From Mobiluncus sp963511525 (GTDB lineage Bacteria > Actinomycetota > Actinomycetes > Actinomycetales > Actinomycetaceae): a stretch of DNA of 64,000 bases. The translations under genes were made by a program, and so were the position numbers. Below the pieces are notes generated by a model. It had not been told where the DNA came from and searched no databases. It saw only the letters and a list, made by a program, of their open reading frames with translations. The stretch lies in the NCBI RefSeq assembly GCF_963511525.1, contig NZ_CAUPIY010000002.1, forward strand, positions 180,812 through 244,811. Reading direction: 5' to 3'. This document shows, piece after piece, positions 51,249 to 58,801 of this stretch. Position 1 is the first letter of the stretch. The number at the start of each line of letters is the position of its first letter.

Positions 51249-52901
51249 TTACTTGGTGATGTCGAAGTACAGCGGCTTGGAGTGCCAGTCGAACTGGACG
51301 CCGTGCACCCCTTTGGCCCAACCACCGTTGACGTTGGAGTACCACAGCGGAACCGCCGGCAGTTCCTTCAACAGGATTTCCTGAGCCTGATCGTAAATCT
51401 TGAAGGCTTCCTTTTGATCAGTTGTGTTCAAAGCCTTTTTGAGCAGATTGTCGAAATCAGGGTTGGAGTAGTCGCCGTCGTTAGACGAACCGCCGGTAAT
51501 ATAAAGCGGACCGAGGAAGTTGAATGGCGAGGGGTAGTCCGCCTGCCAACCGGTACGGAACGCCGTCTTAATGGTGCGGTTGGTGACTTCGTTACGAATG
51601 GACTTGAAGTCCGAGTAAGGAGCACCCTTGGCTTTAACACCCAGATTGTTCTTAATGGAGTTCATCGTCGCGTCAACCCATGCCTGGTGGCCGCCATCAG
51701 TGTTGTAAGCCAGCTCAATATCGCCGGTCCACGGCTGAATCGCGTCAGCCTGCTTCCACAGTTCCTTGGCCTTTTTTGGGTTGTACTTCAGGACCTCGTT
51801 ACCCTTCAGCGAATCGTTGTGACCGGGGATAACCGGGGCGATGAAGTCGGTGGCGGGGGTACGGGTACCCTGGAAGATGGTCTTGCAAATCTGTTTACGG
51901 TTAATCGCCATCGAGATAGCCTGCAAGCGCAAGGCTCCGGCCTCGCCCTGGAAACGAGCGTCAGACTTCGGGAAGGTGAAGGACTGGAAGATAGCGGAAG
52001 GCTCGTTGACCGAGCGGTCGCCCAGATCTTTCTGGTAGGTTCCAAACGCAGAATCCGGAATGGCATCCAACACGTCCAAATTACCGGCCAGCAAGTCGTT
52101 GTAAGCCGCGTCCTGAGTGGAGTAGAACTTGAAGGTCACCCCGCCGTTCTTCGGCTTACGATAACCCTTGTAATCCGGGTTCGGAATCAGTTCAATCTGT
52201 TCATTGTGCTTCCAAGAGTCCTTTTTAACCACGTAGGGGCCGTTGCTGATGGGGTTTGCACCGTAGGCCTTAACCTTGGCTCGGTCTCCGAGGCCAGCCT
52301 CCGGCAACGGGTAGAACGCTGAGTAGCCTAAACGCAGCGGGAAGTCAGATTCCGGCTGTTTCAAGGCCACGGTAAAGGTGGTGTCATCCACTATCTTTAG
52401 GCCGGCCATATCCAAATTGCCAGCGCCGTTCGGATCCGCTTCAGTGGCGTCTTTCGCAACCTTCAGGGATTCGTCGTAGCCCTGGATGGACTCAAAGAAG
52501 CTGGCGTTGAGCATGCTTTGCTTCACAGACTGGTTCCAGGCGTCCACGAAGGACTTGGAAGTCACCGGAGTACCATCCGAGAACTTGGTATCGCCCTTGA
52601 TCTTAATGGTCCAGTTCTGGTTGTCGTCAGACTTGATAGATTCCGCAACTTCCATCTGAGGGTTGCCTTTGGCGTCGTAGTATTCCAGACCAGCGAAGAT
52701 GTGGTCCAGAATCAAACCGCCGCCAGTTTCATTAGTGTTAGCCGGGACCAGCGGGTTCTGGGGCTCGGAGTTATTACCGACAATTACCGCCTTGGCGCCA
52801 GTTTCGCCACCAGCGCTGCCGCCGTCCGAGCCAGAGCTGCAAGCAGTCATCGTCAATGCCAGGGCTGCCGCAGCAGCGATGGCAGTTAGTTGCTTCTTCA
52901 C
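51249..52901 (-). CDS. oppA: Oligopeptide ABC transporter solute-binding lipoprotein OppA
   Basis: About 550 residues from GTG 52901, chosen because GGAGG lies eight bases upstream; the open frame begins at 52916 inside that site. The signal ends in lipobox TMTAC with a Ser/Gly linker. The mature chain is of the SBP_bac_5 family: GGLILDHIFAGLEYYD, KGDTKFSDGTPVTSKSFVDAW, a PISNGPYVVK segment (the G-P-Y motif), and LRLQAISMAINRKQI near 315. The C-terminus ends WHSKPLYFDITK. It captures peptides outside the membrane for OppBC. It leads the five-function opp operon. Confidence 0.94.
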   Translation of the reverse strand: MKKQLTAIAAAAALALTMTACSSGSDGGSAGGETGAKAVIVGNNSEPQNPLVPANTNETGGGLILDHIFAGLEYYDAKGNPQMEVAESIKSDDNQNWTIKIKGDTKFSDGTPVTSKSFVDAWNQSVKQSMLNASFFESIQGYDESLKVAKDATEADPNGAGNLDMAGLKIVDDTTFTVALKQPESDFPLRLGYSAFYPLPEAGLGDRAKVKAYGANPISNGPYVVKKDSWKHNEQIELIPNPDYKGYRKPKNGGVTFKFYSTQDAAYNDLLAGNLDVLDAIPDSAFGTYQKDLGDRSVNEPSAIFQSFTFPKSDARFQGEAGALRLQAISMAINRKQICKTIFQGTRTPATDFIAPVIPGHNDSLKGNEVLKYNPKKAKELWKQADAIQPWTGDIELAYNTDGGHQAWVDATMNSIKNNLGVKAKGAPYSDFKSIRNEVTNRTIKTAFRTGWQADYPSPFNFLGPLYITGGSSNDGDYSNPDFDNLLKKALNTTDQKEAFKIYDQAQEILLKELPAVPLWYSNVNGGWAKGVHGVQFDWHSKPLYFDITK

Positions 52902-52962
52902 GAGGTTAGCCTCCAAAGATTTCCTCAGCTTGGCGCCATCAGCACCATTGCTGAATTTTCTG

Positions 52963-52971
52963 GTTATACCA
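52963..52971 (-). promoter_or_regulatory. Possible extended -10 of the opp operon
   Basis: On the minus strand TGGTATAAC occurs about 60 bases before the oppA start, with a CCAC-TTTT-GTGG inverted repeat overlapping its upstream edge (52969-52980). A -35 box is not evident. It is a candidate promoter and operator only. Confidence 0.33.
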
Positions 52972-53067
52972 CTTTTGTGGCACGTGGCTAGTTTACAGGC
53001 AAAACCTAAATATAACTAAAAACATACCCATCTTTTACCTTTCCTAATTCCAGACGCGTGGGTTATA

Positions 53068-53126
53068 GGGGGAGAATAGCCGGGTAGCTGCCATTATTGG
53101 CAGCTACCCGGCTATTCTCCCCTTTT
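53068..53126. repeat. Long near-perfect palindrome upstream of oppA
   Basis: A 24-base-pair perfect stem (53069-53092 with 53099-53122), extended by a G-T pair, has the 6-base loop ATTATT and is followed on the plus strand by TTTT. It is the longest hairpin noted in the window. It lies about 150 bases before oppA and 150 bases beyond the tRNA-Ser terminator, with no plus-strand gene entering it. It may be a terminator of an unseen transcript, a small RNA or a miniature inverted element. Confidence 0.6.
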
Positions 53127-53273
53127 AGGCACAACCGAGCGGGTATCCCCTGATTCTTACCGGCGTTTGCACAGTGCTGTTCTGCTGATTATGTGCGGCG
53201 AGAAGCGCAGGGAGGCAACAGGTTCCCCACGCAAAACCACTGGCCGTCACGGGTCTCCACCGACCTTGTGCAA
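53127..53273. other. Intergenic DNA with no recognised feature
   Basis: Part of the roughly 410-base gap between oppA and tRNA-Ser. Apart from the palindrome before it and the tRNA terminator after it, I see no open frame or motif here that can be supported. Confidence 0.3.
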
Positions 53274-53305
53274 ATGAAAATGATGCCCGGCACAAGCCGG
53301 ACATC
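53274..53305 (-). terminator. Terminator of tRNA-Ser
   Basis: Directly downstream of the tRNA on the minus strand, GATGTCCGGC (53305-53296) pairs with GCCGGGCATC (53291-53282) with one mismatch. ATTTTCAT follows, forming a typical intrinsic terminator. Confidence 0.65.
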
Positions 53306-53313
53306 ACCACCAG

Positions 53314-53398
53314 CGGAGGATGGGGGATTCGAACCCCCGAGGGCTTGCACCCAACACGCTTTCCAAGCGTGCGCCATAGGCCACTAGGCGAATCCTCC
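53314..53398 (-). tRNA. tRNA-Ser (anticodon GGA)
   Basis: The minus strand folds into a full cloverleaf: acceptor GGAGGAT paired with ATCCTCC, D arm, and an anticodon stem CACGC/GCGTG with loop TTGGAAA giving anticodon GGA. A long variable arm typical of tRNA-Ser and a T arm GGGGG-TTCGAAT-CCCCC follow. The discriminator is G and CCA is not encoded. Length is 85 bases. It reads UCC and UCU codons. A terminator follows at once and the gene stands alone, divergent from sodA. Confidence 0.96.
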
Positions 53399-53578
53399 AG
53401 GTATTTGGTTATTGCGCAAAAAGCAGCGCCTACTATTCTACATATTTCCCCGCCGGGCGAAAAATTTAGCGGTCAGGATTTTGCTCTAGGCGATACTCCG
53501 CAGACAGCCCGCGTATGCTCGGATAGAATCAAGCCGTCGGGTCAATCCGGATCTGACTGCAACAGTTAGGAACAAAAC

Positions 53579-54199
53579 ATGGCGGTTTACACCCTCCCCG
53601 AACTCCCCTACGATTACGCTGCTCTCGAGCCGCACATCTCCGGCAAAATCATGCAGCTGCACCACGACAAGCACCACGCCAACTATGTGAACGGCGCGAA
53701 CACGGCTTTGGAAAAGCTCGAAGAAGCCCGCGCGACCGGCAACTTTGCCACGATTAACCAGCTCGAAAAGGATCTCGCTTTCAACCTGGGCGGACACGCG
53801 AACCACTCCGCTTTTTGGAAGATGATGGGTCCAGCTAACGCCACCCCCGACCGGCCCAGCGGCGAACTGGCGGCCGCGATTGATGAATACTTCGGTTCTT
53901 TCGAAGCCTTCCAAAAGCACTTCACCGCCGCCGCGACCGGACTGCAAGGCTCCGGCTGGGCGGTATTGGCTTGGGACAGCGTGGCGGGTCGCCCCGTCAT
54001 CTTCCAGCTGTTCGACCAGCAGTCGAACATTCCGATTGCCCAGATTCCGCTGCTCATGCTGGATATGTGGGAGCACGCTTTCTACTTGGATTACTTGAAT
54101 GTCAAGGCTGACTACGTCAAGGCCTGGTGGAACGTGGTGAACTGGACGGAGGTCGAAGGCCGCTTCGGGGCCGCCTCCAAACATCACGGCGTACTCTAA
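53579..54199 (+). CDS. sodA: Superoxide dismutase (Mn/Fe)
   Basis: A 206-residue cytosolic enzyme that dismutates superoxide. The four metal ligands are recognisable: the histidine of LHHDKHHANYV near residue 28, the histidine in GGHANHSAFW near 76, and the aspartate and histidine of DMWEHAFYLDY near 162-166. Sequence around GSGWAVLAWD is typical of the Mn/Fe class; the choice of metal is not certain, although the residue pattern resembles manganese enzymes. The gene is monocistronic, followed by a clear terminator at 54222-54260. Confidence 0.96.
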   Translation: MAVYTLPELPYDYAALEPHISGKIMQLHHDKHHANYVNGANTALEKLEEARATGNFATINQLEKDLAFNLGGHANHSAFWKMMGPANATPDRPSGELAAAIDEYFGSFEAFQKHFTAAATGLQGSGWAVLAWDSVAGRPVIFQLFDQQSNIPIAQIPLLMLDMWEHAFYLDYLNVKADYVKAWWNVVNWTEVEGRFGAASKHHGVL

Positions 54200-54221
54200 G
54201 TCTCTAATCTCCATATTTTCG

Positions 54222-54260
54222 TGCGGTGGCGGCGCCAGGCGTCGTCGCCGCCGCATTTTT
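54222..54260 (+). terminator. Rho-independent terminator of sodA
   Basis: TGCGGTGGCG (54222-54231) pairs with CGCCGCCGCA (54246-54255) with one G-T wobble, and TTTTT follows directly. It lies 22 bases after the sodA stop. Confidence 0.72.
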
Positions 54261-54489
54261 ACACCATTAACGCCGAATTGGACCCGCCGGGCTCAATTTC
54301 GGGACAGTAGGATACTGCCCCAGCCGCGGCTGCAATCAAACGCAGACCAGCCCGCGCCGTCCACGCCCCGTTTTTCACTGTAAATGCAGCTCAATGATTC
54401 AACTCGCTGTCATATTTCCAGAACTATTGATGCTGATGCATATACAATTTTTCCCGCAGGAATGCAGATTTTTATTGGTTGGATTAGAC
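54261..54489. other. Intergenic region upstream of the NlpC/P60 gene
   Basis: Part of a 300-base gap. No gene is seen. It holds a 12-base palindrome CAGCCGCGGCTG at 54321-54332 and AT-rich sequence near 54430-54480 that may include the promoter of the next gene. Confidence 0.3.
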
Positions 54490-54568
54490 AGGTGAGTTAC
54501 CTTGTTTCGCAACGCACACACCGCGTGTTATAGCTAGCACATTAGCCTGCTTCGCCGCCGCAACCAGT

Positions 54569-56464
54569 TTGATAGCTGCCACAGCGCCCGCCTACGCCGG
54601 TGAGGACGCTTCTGACCCCTCCCCGACCCCGCAGGAAACGCCCATCACTGAGCGGCCAGCCAGCCCCGACCCGCTAACCGACAGTTCGCCGACCCCGCAG
54701 AGTAACGCTCCCGGTATTACGGACGCTTCTGGCCTGGATTCCCCGGCCTCACCCGACAGTTCCGTTCCCGCCGATAGGCTCGGTTTGGGTCCCACGCTCG
54801 CCGGCATGACCGCCCTGACGCGCCCCAATGTCTCCAGGTTGGCGGGGCCCAGCAGGTTCGAAACTGCCATCGCCATCGCCCGGCAGGCTTTCCCCATTCC
54901 CCCAAAGACTGTCTATCTGGCAGAAGGGTTGAAACTCGCCGATGCGATGGCGGCCGGTTCGCTGCGCGATGGTCCCGTCGTTCTCACTGACGGCCCCAAC
55001 TTAAACGATGCCGTCAAAGCCTATTTAAATGAAATCCAGCCCGAGAAAGTTATCGCACTGGGAGGCACGGGGTCGATTTCGCAGGAGGTCCTGGAACAGG
55101 CCAGAGTCTCCGGGGCGACCGAGTTGGGACGGATAGCCGGGGCTGACCGCTTTGAGACTGCTAACGAAATCGCCAAATATGCCTTCCCTTACGGTTCGGA
55201 CATCGTTTACGTTACGGATGGCACTGGTTCACAAGGTGTCATTGGGCCAGACCCCCTTGCCGGGGCGTCGCTGCGTAACGGCCCGATTCTGTTCGGTTCG
55301 CGCCAATATGGGCTCTCCGATGCCACCCTGGATGTCATCTCGAGTTTGGGCGCCGACGAAATCGTGCAACTCGGTGAAAACCAGTTGGGAACCTACAAAC
55401 CCACCGGGTATCTAGCGGGTCCGGATCGTTTCGCGACTGCTGTGGAAGTTTCCAAACAGGTTATGAACAACCGTCCTGATGTACATATTGCCTACCTGAC
55501 CAATGGTGTGGTTTTGGCCGACAGCGTGGCCGCGGGAGGCCGTCTCGACGATGGCAGCGTGCTATTTACCGAGCGGGATTGGCTGCCTTACACCGTATGC
55601 GAACATATCCGCACCAGCGCCATCAATAAAGTCATTGCGCTAGGGGGCGACGGCGCTGTTAGCCCCGACATTCTCAACGCGGCCAATGAATATGCGCAAA
55701 ACCCCACTAAGCCCTGCCTGCAGACACGACCCGTCGTGCGGGGATGGGTTGCTCCGGGCTCCTACCTGCAGGCCGTGGAGCAGATTACTCCCCCGCCGGG
55801 TACCGTAGTACCTCAGTCAGGATGGAATGGCACCAAGGTGCGTGAAGTTCGCGCTCGTCTGGGGGTTGGGGTTCCACTGAATTCCAGTATGACTTTTGAT
55901 GTCGGGACTCAGCGCGCTGTCATGCGTTTTCAACGTCGCATTGGGCTGCCTGCTTCGGGCGTGGTGGACTATGAAACCTGGGTGAGACTGACCACGCGTT
56001 CCTGGAATATGGATAATTTCCAGATGCAGCCACTCCCGCTCAACGCCACCCGTGAGCAGCGAATAGACGCCATGCTTTCCTTTGCCCGTAGTCAGGTCGG
56101 CACTCCCTACACGTGGGGCGGAGCCGGCTTCGGTAGCGATGGGTATGATTGTTCGGGGTTGGCTCTGCAAGCCCTGTACGTAGCCGGCATTGACCCGCAG
56201 CCGATAAATGTCATTATCCATGCGGCGCCCACCTATCGCAGCTCCAAACAACTTTACGCACACCCCGGTTTACAGAAAATTCCATTCGCCTACAGAAGTC
56301 CTGGTGACCTGGTATTTTGGCAGGGGCGCGGAGGCATCTATCACGTCGCGATATATCTGGGATCAGACCAAATTATTGATTCCAACTATGGCTACGCCAG
56401 GCAACGAGCCCTCTATGACTGGGGCAGTATCGCCCCTTACGTGGTTCGCGCTCTGGCTACCTAG
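54569..56464 (+). CDS. Secreted cell-wall-binding repeat 2 protein with NlpC/P60 domain; signal peptide out of frame
   Basis: The long frame encodes an acidic Ser/Pro linker and three cell-wall-binding repeat 2 modules (LAGPSRFETAIAIA, IAGADRFETANEIA, LAGPDRFATAVEVS). A PG_binding_1 domain follows near residues 425-475 (VREVRARLGV ... VMRFQRRIGLPASG). The C-terminal NlpC/P60 peptidase has the catalytic cysteine in YDCSGLALQ and histidine in YHVAIYLG. It should cleave wall peptides. TTG 54569 is a nominal start only: it has no ribosome site and would keep merely the tail of a signal peptide. A good site (AGGTGAG, 54490-54496) and TTG 54502 lie upstream in another frame, which hits TAG at 54535-54537. 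A shift near 54514-54522 would restore a normal signal peptide, so this copy may be inactive or a sequencing error. Confidence 0.85.
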   Translation: MIAATAPAYAGEDASDPSPTPQETPITERPASPDPLTDSSPTPQSNAPGITDASGLDSPASPDSSVPADRLGLGPTLAGMTALTRPNVSRLAGPSRFETAIAIARQAFPIPPKTVYLAEGLKLADAMAAGSLRDGPVVLTDGPNLNDAVKAYLNEIQPEKVIALGGTGSISQEVLEQARVSGATELGRIAGADRFETANEIAKYAFPYGSDIVYVTDGTGSQGVIGPDPLAGASLRNGPILFGSRQYGLSDATLDVISSLGADEIVQLGENQLGTYKPTGYLAGPDRFATAVEVSKQVMNNRPDVHIAYLTNGVVLADSVAAGGRLDDGSVLFTERDWLPYTVCEHIRTSAINKVIALGGDGAVSPDILNAANEYAQNPTKPCLQTRPVVRGWVAPGSYLQAVEQITPPPGTVVPQSGWNGTKVREVRARLGVGVPLNSSMTFDVGTQRAVMRFQRRIGLPASGVVDYETWVRLTTRSWNMDNFQMQPLPLNATREQRIDAMLSFARSQVGTPYTWGGAGFGSDGYDCSGLALQALYVAGIDPQPINVIIHAAPTYRSSKQLYAHPGLQKIPFAYRSPGDLVFWQGRGGIYHVAIYLGSDQIIDSNYGYARQRALYDWGSIAPYVVRALAT

Positions 56465-56509
56465 TCGGAATCTCCACAGGAAAAACTTTAGGCAAGGCAG
56501 GTCGGTTCA

Positions 56510-57139
56510 GTGTCGTTTCGGGTCAACCGCACTAGCGGTTTCGTGATTCTAATCGTTGCCATACTGGCTTTGGCACTAGTGGCAGGAGGGTGGTTGTGGC
56601 GATCGCGTTCCGCAGGGGATGGTGAGCCGAGCCCGGCTGGTCCAACAGTGAAATCTTCGGCGGGACCCAACGCCAAGCTGCCACCGGTGAAGGCCGGCTC
56701 TCAAGGGTGCGCCGCCATGGATACGGTGTTGAGTGACCTTTTGGAGCAGACCCCGCAAGGGAAAACGTTTACGCAACGAGTGACTCAGATTCAATCTGGG
56801 CAGAACGACCCGAACGCGGAAACTGTCAATGCAACTCCCGAATGGGCGCAGTTCTTGCAGATTCTTCCCAAGCACTATGAGGAATTTTCCGCAGCTGCCG
56901 GAACTGATAAGGCCGCGAACGAGGCGCTGGACAATCTGCACCAGATTGTCCAGATAGAACCACAGTTGATATCGGGCGAAATCCCGGAGTACACGGACTT
57001 GGAGGCCGCGCAGCGTCTCCTGGAAGAGGGCACACCCCCGGCACAGAACCCGAAGTACGTTGAAAGCCGCACCCAGCTCGATAAGGCCCTGGACCAAGTG
57101 ACCTGGTGTATGCCGACCTGGCCGGTTATTTTCGGCTAG
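56510..57139 (+). CDS. Membrane-anchored protein of unknown function
   Basis: A 209-residue protein from GTG 56510 with a GGCAGGT site upstream. Residues 9-30 form one transmembrane helix after a short basic N-terminus, leaving the remainder outside. A Pro/Ser-rich stalk precedes a helical domain with two cysteines (SQGCAAMDTVL near 66 and VTWCMPTWP near 200) that may form a disulfide. No known family is recognised. It follows the NlpC/P60 gene by 45 bases and may share its transcript, suggesting an envelope role. The next genes lie on the other strand, separated by a hairpin. Confidence 0.68.
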   Translation: MSFRVNRTSGFVILIVAILALALVAGGWLWRSRSAGDGEPSPAGPTVKSSAGPNAKLPPVKAGSQGCAAMDTVLSDLLEQTPQGKTFTQRVTQIQSGQNDPNAETVNATPEWAQFLQILPKHYEEFSAAAGTDKAANEALDNLHQIVQIEPQLISGEIPEYTDLEAAQRLLEEGTPPAQNPKYVESRTQLDKALDQVTWCMPTWPVIFG

Positions 57140-57219
57140 TGACCCCGCCCGCGGTCGTCCCAGCGCAGTGGGCGCCCGACAAGATATCGAGCCTCCCCAA
57201 GACCGCGAGCCTAAAAACA

Positions 57220-57254
57220 GTTTTGGCGGAGGAATCACATTCCCCCGCCAAAAC
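57220..57254. terminator. Hairpin between convergent genes before pntB
   Basis: GTTTTGGCGG (57220-57229) and GGAAT (57231-57235) pair with ATTCC (57239-57243) and CCGCCAAAAC (57245-57254), with one mismatch and the loop CAC. It lies between the convergent anchored-protein gene and pntB. Like the hairpin at 40342 it has T on the left arm and A on the right. Confidence 0.65.
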
Positions 57255-57268
57255 CGCGCTTCAAAACT

Positions 57269-58798
57269 TCACAGGCTCTTGATGATTTCCTCCACGGAGG
57301 CCTTGGCGTCACCGAAGAGCATGTCCGAGTTCTCGTTAAAGAACAGCGGGTTTTGCACCCCGGCGTAGCCGGTCGCCATCGAACGCTTGAAGATAATCAC
57401 GCGCCCCGCCTCCCAGACGTGGAGCACCGGCATCCCCGCAATCGGGGAGCCCGGCTCGTAGGCGTCAGGGTTCACGGTGTCGTTCGCGCCGATGACCAGG
57501 ACCACGTCCGTGTCCGGGAAGTCGTCGTTAATCTCGTCCATTTCCAGCACGATGTCGTAAGGCACCTTCGCCTCGGCCAACAGCACGTTCATGTGACCGG
57601 GCAGACGGCCTGCCACCGGGTGAATCCCGAAGCGAACCTCGACGCCCGCCTCACGGAGCTTCTTGGTCAAATCCGCGACCGCGAACTGCGCACCCGCGGT
57701 AGCCATGCCATAACCGGGAATAATAATGACAGACTTGGCGCCCTTCAAAATCTCCGCGGCTTCGGGAGCCTTGATTTCGGTGTGCTCGCCGTAGTCCTTG
57801 GCTTCCTGCTTCGGGCCCGCGCCCTCGCCGAAACCGCCGAGGATAACGGAGATAAACGAGCGACCCATGCCTTTACACATGATGTAGGACAGGAACGCAC
57901 CGGAGGACCCGACCAGGGCACCGACGATAATCAACAGCGGGTTGGACAGCATAAAGCCAGCCGCCGCGGCCGCCCAGCCGGAGTACGAGTTCAGCATGGA
58001 CACGACCACCGGCATATCCCCGCCGCCGATGGCAGCCACCAGGTGCAAGCCGAGCACCAGGGAAATCGCGGTCAAAACACCCAAAGCAATCCACTGCTGC
58101 TGGAGCAGGGCGGCATCGGTGCTGGCTGAATCCGTGCGCTTGGCCACAATCATCCACACAATCATGGCGATAACCGCCAAAATCATCAGGATATTGAGGA
58201 AGTTACGTGCCGGCAGCATCAACGGCTTGCCTTTAATCTTGGCCGAGAGCTTTAGGTAGGCGATGATAGAACCGGTGAAGGTCACCGCGCCGATAAAGAC
58301 GCCAATCCCGACTTCGCCCAGGTGGAAGCCCATGTCGCGCACGGTTTCGGCGTTGTCGGTGGCCGAAAGTTCCATGAAGGTGTTGAACCCAACCAGCACC
58401 GCCGCAAGACCCACAAACGAGTGCAGCAGGGCGATGAGTTCGGGCATTCCCGTCATCTTAACGTTCTTGGCTTTCCACAAGCCGATAATCGCCCCCAGCA
58501 GCATACATCCCACCAGGATAGAGGCGGTTTGACCGACGTGGGTCACGGCGTTTGCCGGCGGGGTGGCCGTCAGGGCGACGAAGATAATCGACACCAGCGC
58601 GATGCTCATGCCGGCGATACCGAACTTGTTGCCGCGCAGGGCGGTCGTCTGGTTAGACAGACCCGCCAAGGCCATGATGAACAGCAGGGCAGCGATAAGG
58701 TAGGCGAAGTATTCGACGTGATCGCTCCAGTAGGCAAGGGTGGTCATGTCGGCGTGGTCAGTCGCGTTAGCGGCAAGGTTCACAAGTGTGTGCAACAT
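57269..58798 (-). CDS. pntB: NAD(P) transhydrogenase subunit beta
   Basis: A 509-residue membrane subunit of proton-translocating transhydrogenase. An N-terminal extension of about 25 residues is followed by nine or so helices (35-290). The NADP-binding domain III comes at the C-terminus: SVIIIPGYGMATAGAQFAVADL near 340-361, GIHPVAGRLPGHMNVLLAEAKVPYD, DVVLVIGANDTVNPDA near 432-447 and GYAGVQNPLFF. The enzyme couples the proton gradient to reduction of NADP by NADH. The gene lies 3 bases after pntA and is clearly co-transcribed with it. Confidence 0.95.
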   Translation of the reverse strand: MLHTLVNLAANATDHADMTTLAYWSDHVEYFAYLIAALLFIMALAGLSNQTTALRGNKFGIAGMSIALVSIIFVALTATPPANAVTHVGQTASILVGCMLLGAIIGLWKAKNVKMTGMPELIALLHSFVGLAAVLVGFNTFMELSATDNAETVRDMGFHLGEVGIGVFIGAVTFTGSIIAYLKLSAKIKGKPLMLPARNFLNILMILAVIAMIVWMIVAKRTDSASTDAALLQQQWIALGVLTAISLVLGLHLVAAIGGGDMPVVVSMLNSYSGWAAAAAGFMLSNPLLIIVGALVGSSGAFLSYIMCKGMGRSFISVILGGFGEGAGPKQEAKDYGEHTEIKAPEAAEILKGAKSVIIIPGYGMATAGAQFAVADLTKKLREAGVEVRFGIHPVAGRLPGHMNVLLAEAKVPYDIVLEMDEINDDFPDTDVVLVIGANDTVNPDAYEPGSPIAGMPVLHVWEAGRVIIFKRSMATGYAGVQNPLFFNENSDMLFGDAKASVEEIIKSL

Positions 58799-58801
58799 GG
58801 C

